From Serratia rubidaea (GTDB lineage: Bacteria > Pseudomonadota > Gammaproteobacteria > Enterobacterales > Enterobacteriaceae): 64,000 bases of DNA. Positions within the stretch are counted from its first letter, which is position 1; the number at the start of each line of letters is the position of its first letter. Positions 26,001 through 37,168 of the stretch are shown here, in pieces. The stretch spans positions 62,001-126,000 of the forward strand of contig LR590463.1 of the NCBI GenBank assembly GCA_901472405.1, in the 5' to 3' direction. The notes under the pieces are model-generated. The model did not search any database. It saw only the letters and a program-made list of their open reading frames with translations, and had not been told where the DNA came from. Position numbers and translations under genes: made by a program.

Positions 26001-29000
26001 TTAGCTCCACCGCCCCGGCGTTTTGTCCGGAGGATACTTATACCGACGCAGAGTCTGGCGAACCAGAATACGCAACCTTGCACGCACGCTTTCTCGCACC
26101 TGCCAGTCTACCGTTGTGGATTGTCGCAACTTCAGGGTCACTTCAATAGCCAGTTTCTTCAGGACTTCATCCCCCAGCTCCCGAACGGCGCTTTCATTTT
26201 CTGCCAGGGCATCGTAAAAAGCGATTTCGTCAGGGTTCAGACCAAGTGCATCATCACGCGCCATTGCGGACTGAAAATCCTTCGCCATCTGGATCAGTTC
26301 TTCAATCACCTGCGCTGTCTCAATCGCCCGGTTGTTGTATTTAATCAACACGGACTGAAGACGTTCCGAATACTTTTTCTCCTGCACCACATTGTTTTTT
26401 GTGCGGGATTGGATGCCATCATTAATCAGTTTTTCCAGCAGTTCTACCGCCAGATTGCGATATGGCATTTCGCGAACTTCCTGCAAAAACTCATCCGACA
26501 GTAGCCCAATATTGGGTTTATCCAGACCGGCCAGCGTAAAAATATCATCTACGCCGTTAGCGATCACCGCGTTATCCAGTATCTGTTTCAGCGCTGAGTT
26601 CCTCTCAGCCTGACTTATTTTTTTGTCCACGGTGGTAAATTTGCTGATCGCGGCCTTCACCGCAGACAAGAAAGCGATCTCCAGTTTATAAGGCTGCGCC
26701 GCATCCAGCGTACAACAAAGTGACCAGGCTTTGGTGATTGCCAGTACGTTGTCGAGAAAGCGCTTTTTGCCCTCTTCAAGACTGAGCACATAGTTTGCAA
26801 CCGGCACCAACAGCTTTTGTGCGTGAGCCTCAAAGCCGGTGTAGTCAAAACCTGCTGACGTTGCTGTTTTGGCAAACATACCGTGAATGATGTCCAACTT
26901 TTCCAGCATGATTGCCAGCGCTTCTTCGGCGTTGATCGTCGCATCGCCTTTACCGTTTGCATCGGTATAGGTTTTCAGCGCCAGCTTTAATTCATTGGCG
27001 ATACCGATGTAATCCACTACCAGCCCACCGGGTTTATCTTTGAATACCCGGTTGACGCGGGCAATAGCCTGCATCAGGTTATGACCGCGCATCGGTTTGT
27101 CGATATACATGGTGTGACAGCAAGGGGCATCAAAGCCGGTCAACCACATATCGCGTACGATCACCAGCTTTAGCGGATCGTTCACATTCTTAAAGCGGGA
27201 CTCCAGCCGCTTTTTGGTTCGCTTGTTGTAGATATGTGGTTGCAGCATAGCCTTATCAGATGCCGTACCGGTCATCACGATTTTGATTTGCCCCTTTTCA
27301 GGATCGTCATCGTGCCAGTCTGGACGCAGCGCGATAATTTCATCGTAAAGATGGACGCAGATTTCGCGGCTCATAGCAACGATCATCGCCTTTCCGTCCA
27401 TCACGGTATTGCGTTTCTCAAAGTGAGAAATCAGATCGGCGGCAACCTGCTGGAGACGAGGTTTAGCACCAACCAGTTTCTCCAGACGGCTCCATTCACC
27501 TTTGGTTTTTTCACGCAGATCCAGTTCATCATCTTCAATCAGTTCATCAACCTGATCGGACAGTGCCGCCAATTCCTTATGATTGAGATCGAGTTTCGCC
27601 AGCCGGGATTCGTAGTGGATAGGCACCGTTGCGCCATCATCCACCGCGTCCTGAATATCATAAATTGAGACGTAATCGCCAAATACCGCGCGGGTATCGC
27701 GATCCTCTGCCGAGACTGGTGTTCCGGTAAAACCCAGAAACGAGGCGTTGGGCAGTGCATCACGCATATGTTTGGCGTAACCGTATTTATAGACGCCGGT
27801 TTCACGATTCAGAGTGGCATTCATGCCGTACTGGCTACGATGCGCTTCATCGGAAATCACTACGATATTACTGCGCCCATTAAGTATCGGATGAGCGTTT
27901 TTCCTCTTTTTCCGGAGAGAACTTCTGCACGGTAGTGAAGATAATGCCGCCTGCATCGCGGGTTGCAAGCAGTTCACGCAACGCCTCGCGATCGTCGGCC
28001 TGTACCGGCATTTGTTTGAGCAGTTCCTGCGCCTGACAAAAGGTGCCATAAAGCTGACCGTCCAGATCGTTACGGTCGGTCACGACAACAATGGTCGGGT
28101 TACCCATTTCCGGCTGCTGCAATAATTTACCCACGTAGCAACACATGGAGATGCTTTTACCGGAACCCTGGGTATGCCAGACCACGCCCGCTTTTTTACT
28201 GCCGGGTTGAATGTTGCTGTGTAAGGCTAGTTGCTTACCGGTAGCGGCGACTATCGTCGCCTGTACTGCTTCACGTACCGCGTGGAACTGGTGGTAACCG
28301 GCAATTTTTTTGATCAGCCGATCCTCACTACTCTCAAACAGAACAAAGTAGCGGATATAGTCGAGCAGCAGTTCCCGGTTGAAAAAGCCCCGTACTACGG
28401 TTTCCAGTTGCCATTCCAGTAACGGTTTATCATTTTCATCACTGATGGCTTTCCACGGCATAAAGCGTTCTTCCGTAGCGGTTAGGGAGCCGACGCGCGC
28501 CAGATAGCCATCGCTCACCACCAGCGCCTCATTGCTGATAAACAGATCGCGGATTTCGTCTTTATAGGTCTGCAACTGATGGTATGCATCCCAGATATCC
28601 ACTTTGTCATCAATGGGGCTTTTCAGCTCAATCACTGCCAACGGCAGTCCGTTAATAAAACAGACAATATCCGGACGGCGTGGCTGTTTGGTTCCGCTGA
28701 TGGTCATTTGATTAACCACCATAAAGCGATTATTTTTCGGCGCTCTGAAGTCCATCAGCAGAGCGTGGTCGTGGATAAGTTCTTCGTCACGACGATACTG
28801 TACCGGAACTCCTTCCAGCAACCAGTGATGAAAGGCTTTATTACTGGCAATCAGATCCGGGCTTTCAGGGCGGGTAATGCGGGAAATAACCTGTTCGAAG
28901 ACCTCAGGAGGCAGGTGTGGATTTATTTTTTGCAGGCTGGCAGTCAAAACAGGCGTCAGGAATACATCATGATAGCTGGCACGCTGTGGATTACTGCCAT

Positions 29001-29091
29001 CCGGCGCAATATCCGGGCCGTGATGAATCTCCCAACCCTGCTCGGCAAACCAGCCCAGACAAAGCTGCTCTAATTGGTCTTCGGTCAACAT
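26001..29091 (-). CDS. hsdR: Type I restriction enzyme, HsdR subunit (one frameshift)
   Basis: ATP-dependent translocase and nuclease of the type I system. It is about 1029 residues once corrected, normal for the EcoR124-like class. The N-terminal nuclease has RRPDIVCF and LAVIELKSP (D141, E155, K157). The helicase has Walker [21 protein letters not shown], and FLGFTGTPV. The frame changes near 27900 in an A run: GAGGAAAAAC reads through if one A is removed ([17 protein letters not shown]). It is last in the operon after hsdM, hsdS and a nuclease-like gene, with a 15-base gap. As written it would be truncated after 403 residues. Confidence 0.93.
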
Positions 29092-29106
29092 AGGTAACGC
29101 CCTGTA

Positions 29107-30303
29107 TTAAACGTGTTCCGTTTCTTCTTTGGTGGTATCCACCTCATCATGCCCGTTAAGGGATTGCTTAATCAACTGATTAAGTTCAGGTAGATATCTG
29201 GAAAAGGCCTTTTCAAAGGTCATCATATGTTCACTCAACCAGTCGATCATTTCCGGCCATTTTTCCCGATCGGCAATGCCGTTAATCGGTTTTTTATAAG
29301 TAATCCGGCAGGATTTCTTATCCGGTAATGCCTGCCAGACAATCTCATGACCAAAGCGGTTTTCAATCGCAGATTTGCGCTCATAAAGCCAGTCAAACGC
29401 GAACGTATTGATTTGTGCTGAGGGCTTGGCAATCCAGAGTTCAACCCGAATTTCTTTTTTGCTGAAGATAAGATTGTACGAAACACCGCTGATTCCAGAG
29501 CCCGCGCTCAGCCAATGGTCGGTTGACGGGCTGATATTGTTATACAGTGAACATGAGCTCCCGCGGAATTTCTCCAGAGCCTGGCTCCAGAAAGCCTTGC
29601 GTAAGTGGTGACGGGCTTTGGATTCCCCGGAGGTAGACTGCTCTTCGGCCTCTTTCTGCGCCATACCAATCATATAGGATTCTGCTTCCGGCGTGGGGAT
29701 AACCTGTTTGATGTCGATAAACACATCGTTACCATAACAGTATGGCGTCACTTTAAAGCACTGAGCGCGAATATTGAACTGCATCAGCCAGAGTGCAGTA
29801 TTGGTCACTTCTTTGCGGAAATTTGCCGCAACCAACATGATGCGCTGCGAGCGACTCTGGTTAATTTGCACCTCTTCCAGGCTATCGTGTTCGAGAAACT
29901 CCGCCAGCACGTCGGCCGCTGGCCGGGTTTCATCCGGTTCGTTTTGTTCAAGGTAGCGCTGGAATATCTCCACGATATGCTCTTTGCGCAAATTGGCGCA
30001 GTAACCCGCATATTTCAGTGCCTGCCAGACGACATCGCGCCCGGAATCGTCGAGTTTGTTCTCGATGATCACCAGATTGCCGTCTTTGTCGATGGCCAGC
30101 AGATCGAGGCGCTCTTTGGTGTCGTCAAACCCGGCAAACTCTTTCTGGATAATCAACAGTTCATCATCGCTGTTGCGGGTTAACGCCTGCGGATGCTTCG
30201 CCAGCCACTCCTGTAAGTGGTGGCGTTCAGTAAAGCCTGCATGGCTGAAGGTGGTTTCCTGTAGCGGTTGCAGACTGTTGTTGAGTTGATCGACCTTAAA
30301 CAT
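29107..30303 (-). CDS. Nuclease-like DUF4268 protein inserted in the hsd operon
   Basis: 398 residues, intact. The N-terminal ~100 residues contain a PD-(D/E)xK-like core, ERLDLLAID followed by LVIIENK (D67, E81, K83), similar to NucS-like or restriction-endonuclease-like folds. The C-terminal half resembles DUF4268 by memory (AFWSQALEKFR, RVELWI, ENRFGHEIVWQ). The start overlaps the hsdS stop by 8 bases and the stop is 15 bases before hsdR, so it is translated with the restriction system. Accessory genes at this position are known in type I loci, but their role is unsettled. Confidence 0.7.
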   Translation of the reverse strand: MFKVDQLNNSLQPLQETTFSHAGFTERHHLQEWLAKHPQALTRNSDDELLIIQKEFAGFDDTKERLDLLAIDKDGNLVIIENKLDDSGRDVVWQALKYAGYCANLRKEHIVEIFQRYLEQNEPDETRPAADVLAEFLEHDSLEEVQINQSRSQRIMLVAANFRKEVTNTALWLMQFNIRAQCFKVTPYCYGNDVFIDIKQVIPTPEAESYMIGMAQKEAEEQSTSGESKARHHLRKAFWSQALEKFRGSSCSLYNNISPSTDHWLSAGSGISGVSYNLIFSKKEIRVELWIAKPSAQINTFAFDWLYERKSAIENRFGHEIVWQALPDKKSCRITYKKPINGIADREKWPEMIDWLSEHMMTFEKAFSRYLPELNQLIKQSLNGHDEVDTTKEETEHV

Positions 30304-31642
30304 GTTCAGCGTCCTTTACTGATGCTTCGGCCTCCGGGAGAGTAATTTCGCCGGAAAGGAGTTTGGGGAGCAGGGTGTCGCGTAAATCAACCAATGATAC
30401 TATTGTAGTATTATTTTTTTGAATCCCATTCCTGATGGTTGATATGTTATTGTCGAATCTATTCAAGATAGATTGAGTTGGTTGCAATACCTCAAGACGA
30501 TAAACATTATCTCTATTTAGCCCAGGAACTGCAGCGTCGGTGTTCATGCTGGGCAGATTCAATGTTTTTATTAAATAGTACAAATAACTTAATGGAATGC
30601 CTTCTTTTTTAGTCACATAATAGACAGTGTCAATTGGATGAAACTCCCCATCCTCCCAATAAACAGTACCAATTGAGCCTTTTCTGCCAACGATAATACT
30701 AGGCCCTTCGACAAGGTAGCTGTTGTGATAACCCGTAATCCCCCCAGAACCATAAACAGGATATGGCCCATCAATACGTTCTGTTTTTTTTAATGCTTTC
30801 CCATAATGAAGCGTTGCTATGTTTGATAGTCGTTGCGAACTCCACCCGACCGGTACTGCTCCCAATTCACTTGCTTGCATTGCAGAAGGAAATAGCTCTG
30901 CCGTAGTCTTAAGCTCAGCATATTTTTCCGGCTGCTCACGTTCAAAAACGACTAGGGAATCCGCATTTTTCCCAGAAATAGCCGTCATGGCGGCAAGCGT
31001 AGCCTCTTCCTGTGAACCACCTGCTTCCAGCACCGCAATTTTGGCTTTAACCGGTTCAAAATCGACAAACCAGCTTTTGAATAGGGCTTGTGATATTTTT
31101 TCTAATGTTTGGTTTATTTCAGTGTTTTTATATAATTTACTATCAATTGAATTTAAAACCTGAATTACTTTTTTTTGTGTGGTTATGTCGGGTATTTGAA
31201 TGTTGAATGAAGGCATCTCCTTAATTGAAATGCGATCAGTAGTACTACCGTGGATAGTTTTTTCTCTAATCACCTCCTGAAATGCTGGAGATAGATAAGC
31301 ATATAGTAGATACTGAGGTAACACCTTATCTTGTTTGGCCCTCAGTAATCCCATGCGTCTGCCTAAACAGCAACGTAATCCCTCAGGAATAATTGATGCC
31401 TCGCCAATTTTTGTTTCATAGGAAAAAACAACATCTCCTGCCTGCGGAGTTACTCTACGCGTCCATTTAACAAAATCATCTTCGGAAATGAAGGATGACT
31501 TTTCCAAGTTTAATCTTCCATCCTCGATGGAAGAAATGCTTAAGAAAATAGCGTCGCCTTCCTCTAATTTTTTGGGTGTTGCATGAGGGCCATCATAAAT
31601 TTCTGCAATTTCGGAAAGAGAATAAATTAGATTAGATCTCAT
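30296..31642 (-). CDS. hsdS: Type I restriction enzyme, specificity subunit HsdS
   Basis: DNA-sequence recognition subunit, 448 residues from ATG 31642, which overlaps the hsdM stop by 11 bases. Two target-recognition domains are visible. The first covers ~1-155 and the second ~235-385 ([23 protein letters not shown]). Conserved helices separate and end them ([20 protein letters not shown] and [18 protein letters not shown]). This layout fits a bipartite recognition site. The specificity itself cannot be read from sequence. Intact. Confidence 0.93.
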   Translation of the reverse strand: MRSNLIYSLSEIAEIYDGPHATPKKLEEGDAIFLSISSIEDGRLNLEKSSFISEDDFVKWTRRVTPQAGDVVFSYETKIGEASIIPEGLRCCLGRRMGLLRAKQDKVLPQYLLYAYLSPAFQEVIREKTIHGSTTDRISIKEMPSFNIQIPDITTQKKVIQVLNSIDSKLYKNTEINQTLEKISQALFKSWFVDFEPVKAKIAVLEAGGSQEEATLAAMTAISGKNADSLVVFEREQPEKYAELKTTAELFPSAMQASELGAVPVGWSSQRLSNIATLHYGKALKKTERIDGPYPVYGSGGITGYHNSYLVEGPSIIVGRKGSIGTVYWEDGEFHPIDTVYYVTKKEGIPLSYLYYLIKTLNLPSMNTDAAVPGLNRDNVYRLEVLQPTQSILNRFDNNISTIRNGIQKNNTTIVSLVDLRDTLLPKLLSGEITLPEAEASVKDAEHV

Positions 31643-33338
31643 AACCCAGCCCCCCCAGATTCGCCTTAATCTGTGCTTCCAGCTTTGCACTCTCTTCCAG
31701 TTGTTCTTTAAGCTGCGTCGTCAGTCGTGTCATCTTCTCGGCAAACGGCTCATCGTCCTCTTCCTGCTCAACCGCGCCCACATAGCGCCCCGGAGTCAGC
31801 ACAAAGTCGTTCTTCCGGATGTCTTCCAGCGTAGCGGCAAAGCAGAAGCCGGGGACGTCCTGATACGCTTTGTCCGTCTGCCAGGCATGGAAGGTGTCAG
31901 CAATTTTAGCGATATCTTCGCGGGTAAAATCGCGCAGTACGCGGTCTTTCATATAGCCAATCTGCCGGGCGTCGATGAACAACACTTCACCTTTACGGTG
32001 CGCCTTACCGTTACCCCCCCGATTTATTTTTGGTCAGTAGCCAGATACAGGCCGGGATTTGGGTGTTGGTAAATAGCTGCCCCGGCAGCGCCACCATGCA
32101 TTCCACCAGATCCGCCTCAACAATTGCCCGGCGAATTTCACCTTCGCTGTTGGTATTGGAACTCATCGAGCCGTTGGCCAACAGCAGCGCCATCGACCCC
32201 TTCGGCGCCAGGTGGTGGATCATATGCTGCATCCAGGCAAAGTTGGCATTGCCCTGTGGCGGCGTGCCGTACTGCCAGCGCACGTCCTCTTCCAGCTTCG
32301 CATGCCACCATTCCTTCATATTGAACGGCGGGTTGGCCATCACAAAATCAGCACGCAGATCCGGGTGCTGATCGTTCAGGAATGTGTCGGCATTCTGTTT
32401 ACCAAAGTTAAAATCGATGCCGCGAATCACCATGTTCATCGCCGCCAGACGCCAGGTGGTAGGTTAGATTCCTGCCCGTAAACAGAAATATTGCGCTTCT
32501 GCTCTGCCGCGTTGTAATGCTGTTCGTCGGCATGCGCTTCAATAAAGCGATCGCTCGACACAAAGAAACCGCCGGAGCCCATCGCCGGATCGTAGACGCG
32601 CCCCTGGTAAGGTTGCAGCATTTCAACGATCAGCGTTACGATGCTTTTAGGCGTGTAGTACTGCCCGCCCTGCTTCCCTTCCGCCAGGGCAAACTGACCA
32701 AGGAAGTACTCGTAGACATGCCCGAGAATATCCTTACTCTTCAGGTTAAGTTTCACCCCGTTATGTTCCGGGTTGCTAAAACTGGTATCGGAAAAGACGT
32801 TAATCAGGCTAATCAGCAATTCGTTACCCAGCTGATAGTGGCCGATACGGTTAAGGACGTTCTTCAGCTTCGGGTTGCTGTTCTCGATGGTATCCAGCGC
32901 AATATCAATCAGCTTGGATACTGACGTCATGGTGATCGCCTTGCCGCTGTCATCTTTGCCGATAACCGTGCCGACAGGTAGTACGGCGTTGCTTTTCAGC
33001 GTTTCCCAGCGGGCCAGCTTCGGTACCCAGAAGACGTTTTTCTCGGTGTAGTAATCCTTGACTTCCAGCTCTTCGGCAATCTCCTGTTGATACTCTTCCT
33101 CTGAGTCAAAATCCTCGCGCGACAGCGCGTAAATATTGTCCGGGTTGGCGCTATCTTCAAACAGGCCTTTCAGCTCTTTCCAGCGTGCATCAAAGGCATC
33201 CGATACATACTTCAGAAAGATCAGCCCCAGCACCACATGCTTATAGTTGGCCGCGTCCATATTGGCGCGCAGCTTGTCAGCGGCTTTCCAGAACTTAGTA
33301 TCCAGATCGTGCAAAAATTGTTGTTCTGCGTTATCCAT
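31632..33338 (-). CDS. hsdM: Type I DNA methyltransferase HsdM (two frameshifts)
   Basis: Adenine-N6 methyltransferase that protects host DNA and is part of the restriction complex. About 568 residues. The N-terminal helical domain includes [14 protein letters not shown]. The SAM-binding motif is [12 protein letters not shown] and the catalytic motif is [12 protein letters not shown]. The frame breaks near 32450 (a C missing: reads on as [15 protein letters not shown]) and near 32025 (seven Gs where six give [14 protein letters not shown]). The two errors cancel, leaving a length divisible by three. First in the operon. If the errors were real the system would have no methylase, which would be dangerous with an active HsdR. 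Confidence 0.92.
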
Positions 33339-33559
33339 TTAAGACCTCAAAAATCGGCGATACCTGGTTCGATGCTCAGGTTGCGTAAAAATCGGTGAAT
33401 ACCCCGGATCATACCCTGCATCCCATGATGGGACCAAGATGAAAGGTAAGGTCGTGCAGGATATGCCCCGATAAAAATTTCCCCATGGATACATCATTTA
33501 TGCTAAATGCGCGGGAACAGGCGCAGTAAGTCAGATTAAAGCGGAGGTGGCATGCAGAT

Positions 33560-33936
33560 AAACGCTCAACCCAACCCCGGCTGCTGAGGTCGTTATGTTC
33601 GCCAGCGATTACGCGACATATCAAAGCGATCTATGAAGAGGGCGAGCTTGAACAAAATGCAACCTGTAAGTCTTACTTACAAGTTCAACAGGAAGGTAGC
33701 CGTCAGGTAAGCCACAACAGACTTCACTACAATTGCCTGTCATTCTTGCGGTTGGTTGTCGTATTCGTTCACCTTGAGGCACTCGATTTTGCCCGTGGGT
33801 TCATCTGCGGTGCCTGATTATTGGAACGGCTTCGTGATATCCGAGCCAGCGAATAGTTAGTATATTTGTGGGGCCGGAGATCTTTGCGTTATCCGCCGAC
33901 TACCCGCCGCCAATGGTAAACCATATTATGTTTTAA
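33560..33936 (+). pseudogene. Decayed RhuM-family gene
   Basis: No open frame spans this region, but RhuM-like protein segments occur in order on the forward strand. They are ITRHIKAIYEEGELEQNATC (from 33611), LQVQQEGSRQVS and LHYN (to 33733). Then, after a one-base loss, PVILAVGCRIRSP, a TGA, and GTRF (33736-33794). ERLRDIRASE comes next, followed by TAG (~33818-33854), and EIFALSADYPP ends the series (from 33877). About 25 residues between the middle blocks are missing. RhuM-like genes commonly accompany type I restriction loci. Stops, frame changes and a deletion together indicate true decay. Confidence 0.7.
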
Positions 33937-33959
33937 CCGTACTCTCCGAGGGTTAACCG

Positions 33960-34250
33960 ATGCTTTTAACCACCAACATTGACCTTATGATTGAAGGTAC
34001 GCTTAATCAGGATTTTGATTATATTACCGGGGCGGAGACGATTGATGATGCCATCGACATCTATACAAAAGGGCTAACAACGCAAGACCGTCAAGATTTG
34101 AAAAAAGAGGTGTTAGCGTTCCTGTCGAACGATGACAGTATCATCGAGTCTGAATTTAAAGAGCGTTATTTTAATTCTTTTGCGCCAGAGGATGGCAAGG
34201 GATTGCTTTTGCGTGTGCTTGAGGGCGTAGAGAAAGCCGAGTTGGCGTAA
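33960..34250 (+). CDS. Small acidic protein, possible CdiI-like immunity protein
   Basis: 96 residues, acidic, no signal peptide or membrane segment. GAGGG lies just before the ATG. The sequence (IEGTLNQDFDYITG near the N-terminus, DDSIIESEFKERYFNSF in the middle) reminds me of small contact-dependent-inhibition immunity proteins, but I cannot confirm this. No toxin or cdiA gene is in the window. It lies at the far end of the island, just before acoK. Confidence 0.45.
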   Translation: MLLTTNIDLMIEGTLNQDFDYITGAETIDDAIDIYTKGLTTQDRQDLKKEVLAFLSNDDSIIESEFKERYFNSFAPEDGKGLLLRVLEGVEKAELA

Positions 34251-34281
34251 GCTTTGACGGATGCGCTAACTGCCCCCCTTT

Positions 34282-37038
34282 TTAATCCAGCAGATTCATT
34301 TCCAGCGCACGGCTCATGGCCTGGGTGCGGCTGTTGACGTTGAGCTTGGCGTAGGCGTTTTTCAGGTGCCACTTCACGGTCTGGGCGGAAATAGCCAGGG
34401 AGCGGGCGATGTCCTTGTTCGTCTGGCCCTCGGCGATCAGGCGTAATATCTGGAGCTCTCGCTCACTGAGTCCCGAAGAAACGTCATGGTTGTGCTGCTG
34501 CCGTGGTTCGCCGCTCTGCGTGGCCTGATTAACCGGGCTAAGCTGCGCGCCCTGCGGGTTATCGGCGGGGTCGGCCTGCAGGTGGCTGAGCAAAGGCTGC
34601 AGGCTGTCGCCGACCTCAAGAAAGCTGTGCATCAGATGCGGATGTTCGGCCAGCTGCATCACCGGTTGCAGCGTCGTGCAGGCCGCCGCGTTTTTACCGC
34701 TCTTCCACAGGGCGACCGCCCAGAGCGCCCGCAGGCGCGCGGCGGTGAGCCAGTCGCGTCGTTTTTCCTGGGCGCTCACCAGTTCGGCCAGCAGTTTGCA
34801 GGCCTGCGACGTCTGGCCGGCGGCCAACAGCAGGCGGCTGCGGCTGAGTGCCGCATGCTGGGCGATCGCGCGTTGACAAGGGTGTTCGGCATCAATCGCG
34901 GTATGGCGCGCCAGCTGTTCCAGCTGCCGCTGCAGCGCTTCTGCGCCGGGGCGGCCCGCATGCTGCAAACGCACTCTTACCTGCTCGGCCAGCAGCAGAA
35001 CGTGCAACCGTTGCCAGCCGCGGGACACCGCCAGCTGCTGCGCGTGTTCCAGCAGCCGCTCTGCCTCGTGCGGCATGCCGCCATGCATGGCCTGACGCGC
35101 AAGGTAGGTGTAGCAGCGGCTCAGCGCGTCGGGCGGGCTGAAGCGGTCGATCAGCTCAAGCCGGTCAGCCAGCAGACGGTCGAGCGACTCAAGGCTCCGG
35201 CGCTCGTAGGCGATTTCCGCCAGCAGCGGCGCGAGCGTAGCGCCGCTGGTCGAGTGGGGGCCGGTGTAGCGCTCGGCCTGACGCAGCGCATTGCCGGCAT
35301 ACCGCTCGGCGTTCTCCAGATCGCCCTGATGAAGATGGCACTGGGCGATGATAAAGGCGCGGTAAACCGAGACGAACAGATTGTCCAGCGGGGTGTCCGG
35401 GCTGGGCATATGGCGCTGGACCGCCAGAGCCTCGGTATAGCGCTGATCAATCACGTGGCAGTAGCTAAGAATGTTGCATATCAGGCCATCGACCCAGGTA
35501 TCGCCGCAGGGCACCTCCGCCAGCAAAGGTTCGACAATGGCCAGGCTCTCGGGGATGTTTTCGGCAAAGGCTTCGCAGATGGCGCGCACCACCCGCAGCT
35601 TGATCCTGGCGCTGCGGGCCATCCCGTCACGGTGGCTCGCCACCATCTGGTCGAGGCTGTCGAGCAACTGGCGCGACTCATCGAAACGGAAATGGTGCGC
35701 CAGCGCCCAGGCCAGATTGGTTTGCAGGTCAATGCGCGACGGATCGACGCTCGCCGGCAGGTGCCGCATCCAGGATACCAGCGTATCAATATCCCCCTCT
35801 TCGGCCAGCGACTGGGCGCTCGCGCCATCTTGCCCGGGGTTGTGCACCGGCTTGCCGGCGGCCAGCGCATGGCGCACCGCTTCCGCCCACAGCAGCCGTT
35901 CGACAAACCAATGACTGGCGCGTTCGTGCAGCTGTTTAAGGTTGATATCGGCGCGGTGGCGCAATGCCGCGCTCAGGGTTTCCTGCAGCAGGGGATGATA
36001 GCGGAACCAATAGCCCTGCTCGTCAAGAGCCGACAGGAACAGGTTGTGCCGCTCAATCCATTCCAGCATCGCTTCGCTGTCGTCGCGCCCGGTGACGGCG
36101 TTGCACAGCTCGGCATTTAAGCGGTTAAGGAACGCGGTCTGCAGCAGGAAGTCGAGCACTTCCGCCGGCAACGGGTCGAGCACCACCTCCTGCAGATAGC
36201 GGGCGATAGAGCGCGTTCCCCCGCGCAGCGTGTGGATCAGCTGCCCGGGGTCTTCACGCAGCTCAGGGGACAGTGAGGCGATCTTCATGCCGGCGATCCA
36301 GCCCTCGGTCGCGGAAACTAGCCGCAGGGCATCCTGATTGCTGAGCGGTACGGCGACCGTCTGGCTGAAATAGCTGCGGGTTTCGTCGAGCGTGAACTGC
36401 AGGTCCCGATCGTGAATTTCCACCAGCTGCTCCTGGGCCTGCAGCCGGCGCAGCGACAGGCTCGGGTGAAACCGGCTGCCGACGATCAGATGCAGCGCCG
36501 CAGGCGCATGCCGCAGCAGATAGCTCAGCGCCTCATGCACGCCGGCGTTATTGATCATATGGAAATCGTCGATGATCAGGTACAGGTCGTGCGGACAGGC
36601 GTGCAGCTGGTTAATCAGCCCGGCCAGCAGCTGCTGGGAACTCGATGGCGCGTGGTCTTTGATGTTCTGCCAAAAATCGGCGTCCCAACCGGCGTAGAGC
36701 GGCCGCAGCGCATGCAGCAGATAGGGGATGAACTGCCAGACGTCATCGTCATCCTCATCAAGGCTGAGCCAGGCGATGTGCTCACCCTGGTCGACCAACT
36801 GCCGGTGCCACTGCGCCAGCAGCGTGGTTTTGCCGAAGCCCGCGCCGGCACAAACGATGGCCAGACGCCGCAGGCGTACTTGATCGAGGCACTCGAGCAG
36901 GCGCGGGCGCGGCAGCAACTGGGCGGAAGAGCGCGGCGGAACGAATTTTGTCAGGATGAGCGGCAAGCCTCGCGTCAGCCGTAAAGGCCCCGAGACCAAC
37001 GATGTAGATTGGGAACCCGTAACGTCCGATTGCTTCAT
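34282..37038 (-). CDS. acoK: Acetoin operon activator, MalT/LuxR family
   Basis: A large ATP-dependent (STAND-type) regulator of 918 residues, matching the size of Klebsiella AcoK. The N-terminal NTPase has Walker A CAGAGFGKTTLL (~residues 62-73), WLSLDEDDDD and LYLIIDDFHMI (Walker B). A long helical sensor region follows. A C-terminal LuxR helix-turn-helix is present (LSERELQILRLIAEGQTNKD, SAQTVKWHLKNAYAK). It is divergent from acoABCL, which it should activate in response to acetoin or a derivative. The gene is intact and GC-rich, unlike the island on its downstream side. Confidence 0.88.
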   Translation of the reverse strand: MKQSDVTGSQSTSLVSGPLRLTRGLPLILTKFVPPRSSAQLLPRPRLLECLDQVRLRRLAIVCAGAGFGKTTLLAQWHRQLVDQGEHIAWLSLDEDDDDVWQFIPYLLHALRPLYAGWDADFWQNIKDHAPSSSQQLLAGLINQLHACPHDLYLIIDDFHMINNAGVHEALSYLLRHAPAALHLIVGSRFHPSLSLRRLQAQEQLVEIHDRDLQFTLDETRSYFSQTVAVPLSNQDALRLVSATEGWIAGMKIASLSPELREDPGQLIHTLRGGTRSIARYLQEVVLDPLPAEVLDFLLQTAFLNRLNAELCNAVTGRDDSEAMLEWIERHNLFLSALDEQGYWFRYHPLLQETLSAALRHRADINLKQLHERASHWFVERLLWAEAVRHALAAGKPVHNPGQDGASAQSLAEEGDIDTLVSWMRHLPASVDPSRIDLQTNLAWALAHHFRFDESRQLLDSLDQMVASHRDGMARSARIKLRVVRAICEAFAENIPESLAIVEPLLAEVPCGDTWVDGLICNILSYCHVIDQRYTEALAVQRHMPSPDTPLDNLFVSVYRAFIIAQCHLHQGDLENAERYAGNALRQAERYTGPHSTSGATLAPLLAEIAYERRSLESLDRLLADRLELIDRFSPPDALSRCYTYLARQAMHGGMPHEAERLLEHAQQLAVSRGWQRLHVLLLAEQVRVRLQHAGRPGAEALQRQLEQLARHTAIDAEHPCQRAIAQHAALSRSRLLLAAGQTSQACKLLAELVSAQEKRRDWLTAARLRALWAVALWKSGKNAAACTTLQPVMQLAEHPHLMHSFLEVGDSLQPLLSHLQADPADNPQGAQLSPVNQATQSGEPRQQHNHDVSSGLSERELQILRLIAEGQTNKDIARSLAISAQTVKWHLKNAYAKLNVNSRTQAMSRALEMNLLD

Positions 37039-37168
37039 CCGTAGTTGTCTGTCCGCATGCTGTTTTTTTCAAGTGTATGTCAGAGCTCGGGAGGAAAGGG
37101 CGCCGTCGTTCCGGAGAGCTTAATAAAATTCAGAAAATTTGACCTCAAACATGAAAACCCCCACTTAC

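Noticed and set aside
33409..33624. 71-residue reverse frame upstream of hsdM
   Set aside because: No family features and it overlaps the rhuM remnant on the other strand.
22200..34281. Direct repeat of the selC 3' end marking an island attachment site
   Set aside because: I scanned the far end near 33350-34280 by eye and saw no copy of the last ~20 selC bases.
34486..36120. 544-residue forward open frame
   Set aside because: Antisense of acoK; no domain and no ribosome site.
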